Shown: positions 5,747 to 6,660 of the stretch, piece after piece
Numbering within the stretch: position 1 is the stretch's first letter
How the letters are laid out: each line of letters begins with the position of its first letter
Assembly (NCBI GenBank): GCA_031273775.1
Contig: JAISRF010000129.1
Location: 1-6,660 of the forward strand
Length of the DNA stretch: 6,660 nucleotides
Direction: 5' to 3'
Origin: Oscillospiraceae bacterium
Lineage (GTDB): Bacteria; Bacillota; Clostridia; Oscillospirales; Acutalibacteraceae
Made by a program: the position numbers and the translations under genes
The notes under the pieces: generated by a model
What the model saw: only the letters and a program-made list of their open reading frames with translations
What the model was told of the DNA's origin: nothing
Database searches by the model: none

Positions 5747-6660
5747 GGCGTCAGCGATACCTTATGAAACACTTTCTTACCCTTTTTTATGATGAGCGAT
5801 CCGTTTTCAAACCGCGCCGCATCGATTCTTTCGTCAAAAGCGGCGACTTTTTTGTCGCCCACTGTCACACCGCCTTGGTCAATCAACCGCCGTCCCTCGC
5901 TTTTGGAAGCAATCAGTCCGCAGCGCAGCAGTAAATCCACCGCCAATATGCCGATTTCAAACTCCGTAGCGGGGATTTCGGTCACCGGCATATCCGCCGA
6001 TTCCGCACCTGAAAACACCGCCTTTGCCGCGGCGAGCGCCTTGTTCGCCGCCGTCTCGCCATGAATCAGCTTGGTGACTTCAAAGGCTAACCGCTCTTTC
6101 ACGGAGTTCAGCTCGCTGCCCCGCAAACGCTCAAACTCCGCGATTTCCCAAAGCGGTATAAACGTAAGCATTTTCACGCATTTGAGCACATCCGCGTCAT
6201 CAATGCTGCGCCAATACTGAAAAAACTCGTAGGGCGAGGTCTTTTCCGGGTCTAACCACACCGCGCCCTTTTCGGTCTTGCCCATCTTGCGCCCGTCGCC
6301 GGTCAACAGCAGGGCAAAGGTCATGCCGAACGCGTCGCGCCGATCCGCGCGGCGAATCAGTTCCACACCGCCGATAATATTACTCCACTGGTCGTCTCCG
6401 CCGAGCTGCACAGTACAACCGTATTCGCGGTTCAGCACCAGAAAATCGTAGCTTTGCATAACCATGTAATTCAGCTCAAAAAAGGTCAGGCCGCGCTCCA
6501 GCCGCGCTTTGTAGCATTCGGCGGCGAGCATCCGGTTGACGGAAAAATGAACGCCGATGTCCCGCAAAAACTCAATATAATTCAAGTTACGCAGCCAGTC
6601 GCCGTTGTTCACCATCAGCGCCTTGCCGTTTGAAAAGTCCACAAGACGGGACATCTGGGT
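5728..6660 (-). CDS. tyrS: Tyrosyl-tRNA synthetase, N-terminus beyond window
   Basis: The C-terminal 310 residues of class I tyrosyl-tRNA synthetase, which charges tRNA-Tyr with tyrosine using ATP. The frame is open to the window edge, and by family length (about 405-410) roughly the first 100 residues, including the HIGH motif, lie outside. Counting from the methionine at 6654, the tyrosine pocket is visible as NYMVMQSYDF (Y63, Q67, D70) and QLGGDDQWSN (83-92). The second class signature is KMGKT (123-127) in place of KMSKS, a form common in Firmicute and related TyrRS. The last about 65 residues form the S4-like tRNA-binding domain (GLIASKSEGRRLIDQGGVTVG). The methionine at 6654 is internal and not the start. 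Any T-box leader would also be outside the window. It is the first visible gene of the - strand block, with miaB 50 bases downstream. Confidence 0.97.
   Translation of the reverse strand, partial: TQMSRLVDFSNGKALMVNNGDWLRNLNYIEFLRDIGVHFSVNRMLAAECYKARLERGLTFFELNYMVMQSYDFLVLNREYGCTVQLGGDDQWSNIIGGVELIRRADRRDAFGMTFALLLTGDGRKMGKTEKGAVWLDPEKTSPYEFFQYWRSIDDADVLKCVKMLTFIPLWEIAEFERLRGSELNSVKERLAFEVTKLIHGETAANKALAAAKAVFSGAESADMPVTEIPATEFEIGILAVDLLLRCGLIASKSEGRRLIDQGGVTVGDKKVAAFDERIDAARFENGSLIIKKGKKVFHKVSLTPLSIDS

Noticed and set aside
5842..5859. Perfect inverted repeat GGCGAC-T6-GTCGCC in tyrS
   Set aside because: It encodes the tyrS residues GDKKVA (Gly-Asp-Lys-Lys-Val-Ala) on the - strand; the symmetry follows from those codons, and no T-run follows the stem on either strand.

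Overview
The window reads as ordinary core-genome chromosome from an anaerobic low-to-mid-GC Firmicute, most likely a member of the Clostridia (Oscillospiraceae/Ruminococcaceae-like or a related uncultured lineage). The reasons are a short bS21 gene, a YqeG-type HAD phosphatase beside aroQ and an M24 aminopeptidase, and a miaB gene followed directly by a YlbF/YmcA-family gene, an arrangement known from Bacillus subtilis (ymcB-ymcA). Purine-rich, strong Shine-Dalgarno sequences also fit. The assignment is inference from gene content and was not tested by a database search.

The left half is on the + strand. It holds rpsU (28-204) with a clear intrinsic terminator (213-247), then yqeG (316-825), aroQ (889-1320) and an Xaa-Pro aminopeptidase-like M24 gene (1406-2476). 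rpsU is separated from the rest by its terminator. The other three are co-directional with 63- and 85-base gaps and could be one transcript.

The right half is on the - strand and, in transcription order, holds a 5'-truncated tyrS (running off the window at 6660), miaB (start at 5677), a YlbF-family gene with a cysteine-rich tail (start at 4278) and a MATE efflux transporter (2517-3869). The gaps are 50, 16 and 1 base, so this looks like one operon. The two blocks converge at 2477-2516, where there is a small hairpin.

Functionally, rpsU, tyrS and miaB serve translation (ribosome, tRNA charging, tRNA modification). The YlbF-family protein probably belongs to the RNA-processing/regulatory complexes that involve RNase Y. 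aroQ is a shikimate pathway enzyme, YqeG is a probable phosphatidylglycerophosphate phosphatase, the M24 enzyme recycles peptides, and the MATE protein exports cationic compounds. I found no mobile element, CRISPR array, RNA gene or defence island. No gene-free stretch exceeds 111 bases. I do not see convincing evidence of a new biological system. The more interesting details are the Cys-rich YlbF tail, a terminator-like structure antisense to yqeG, a tiny ORF overlapping the aroQ start, and a 16-base palindrome over the tyrS stop codon.
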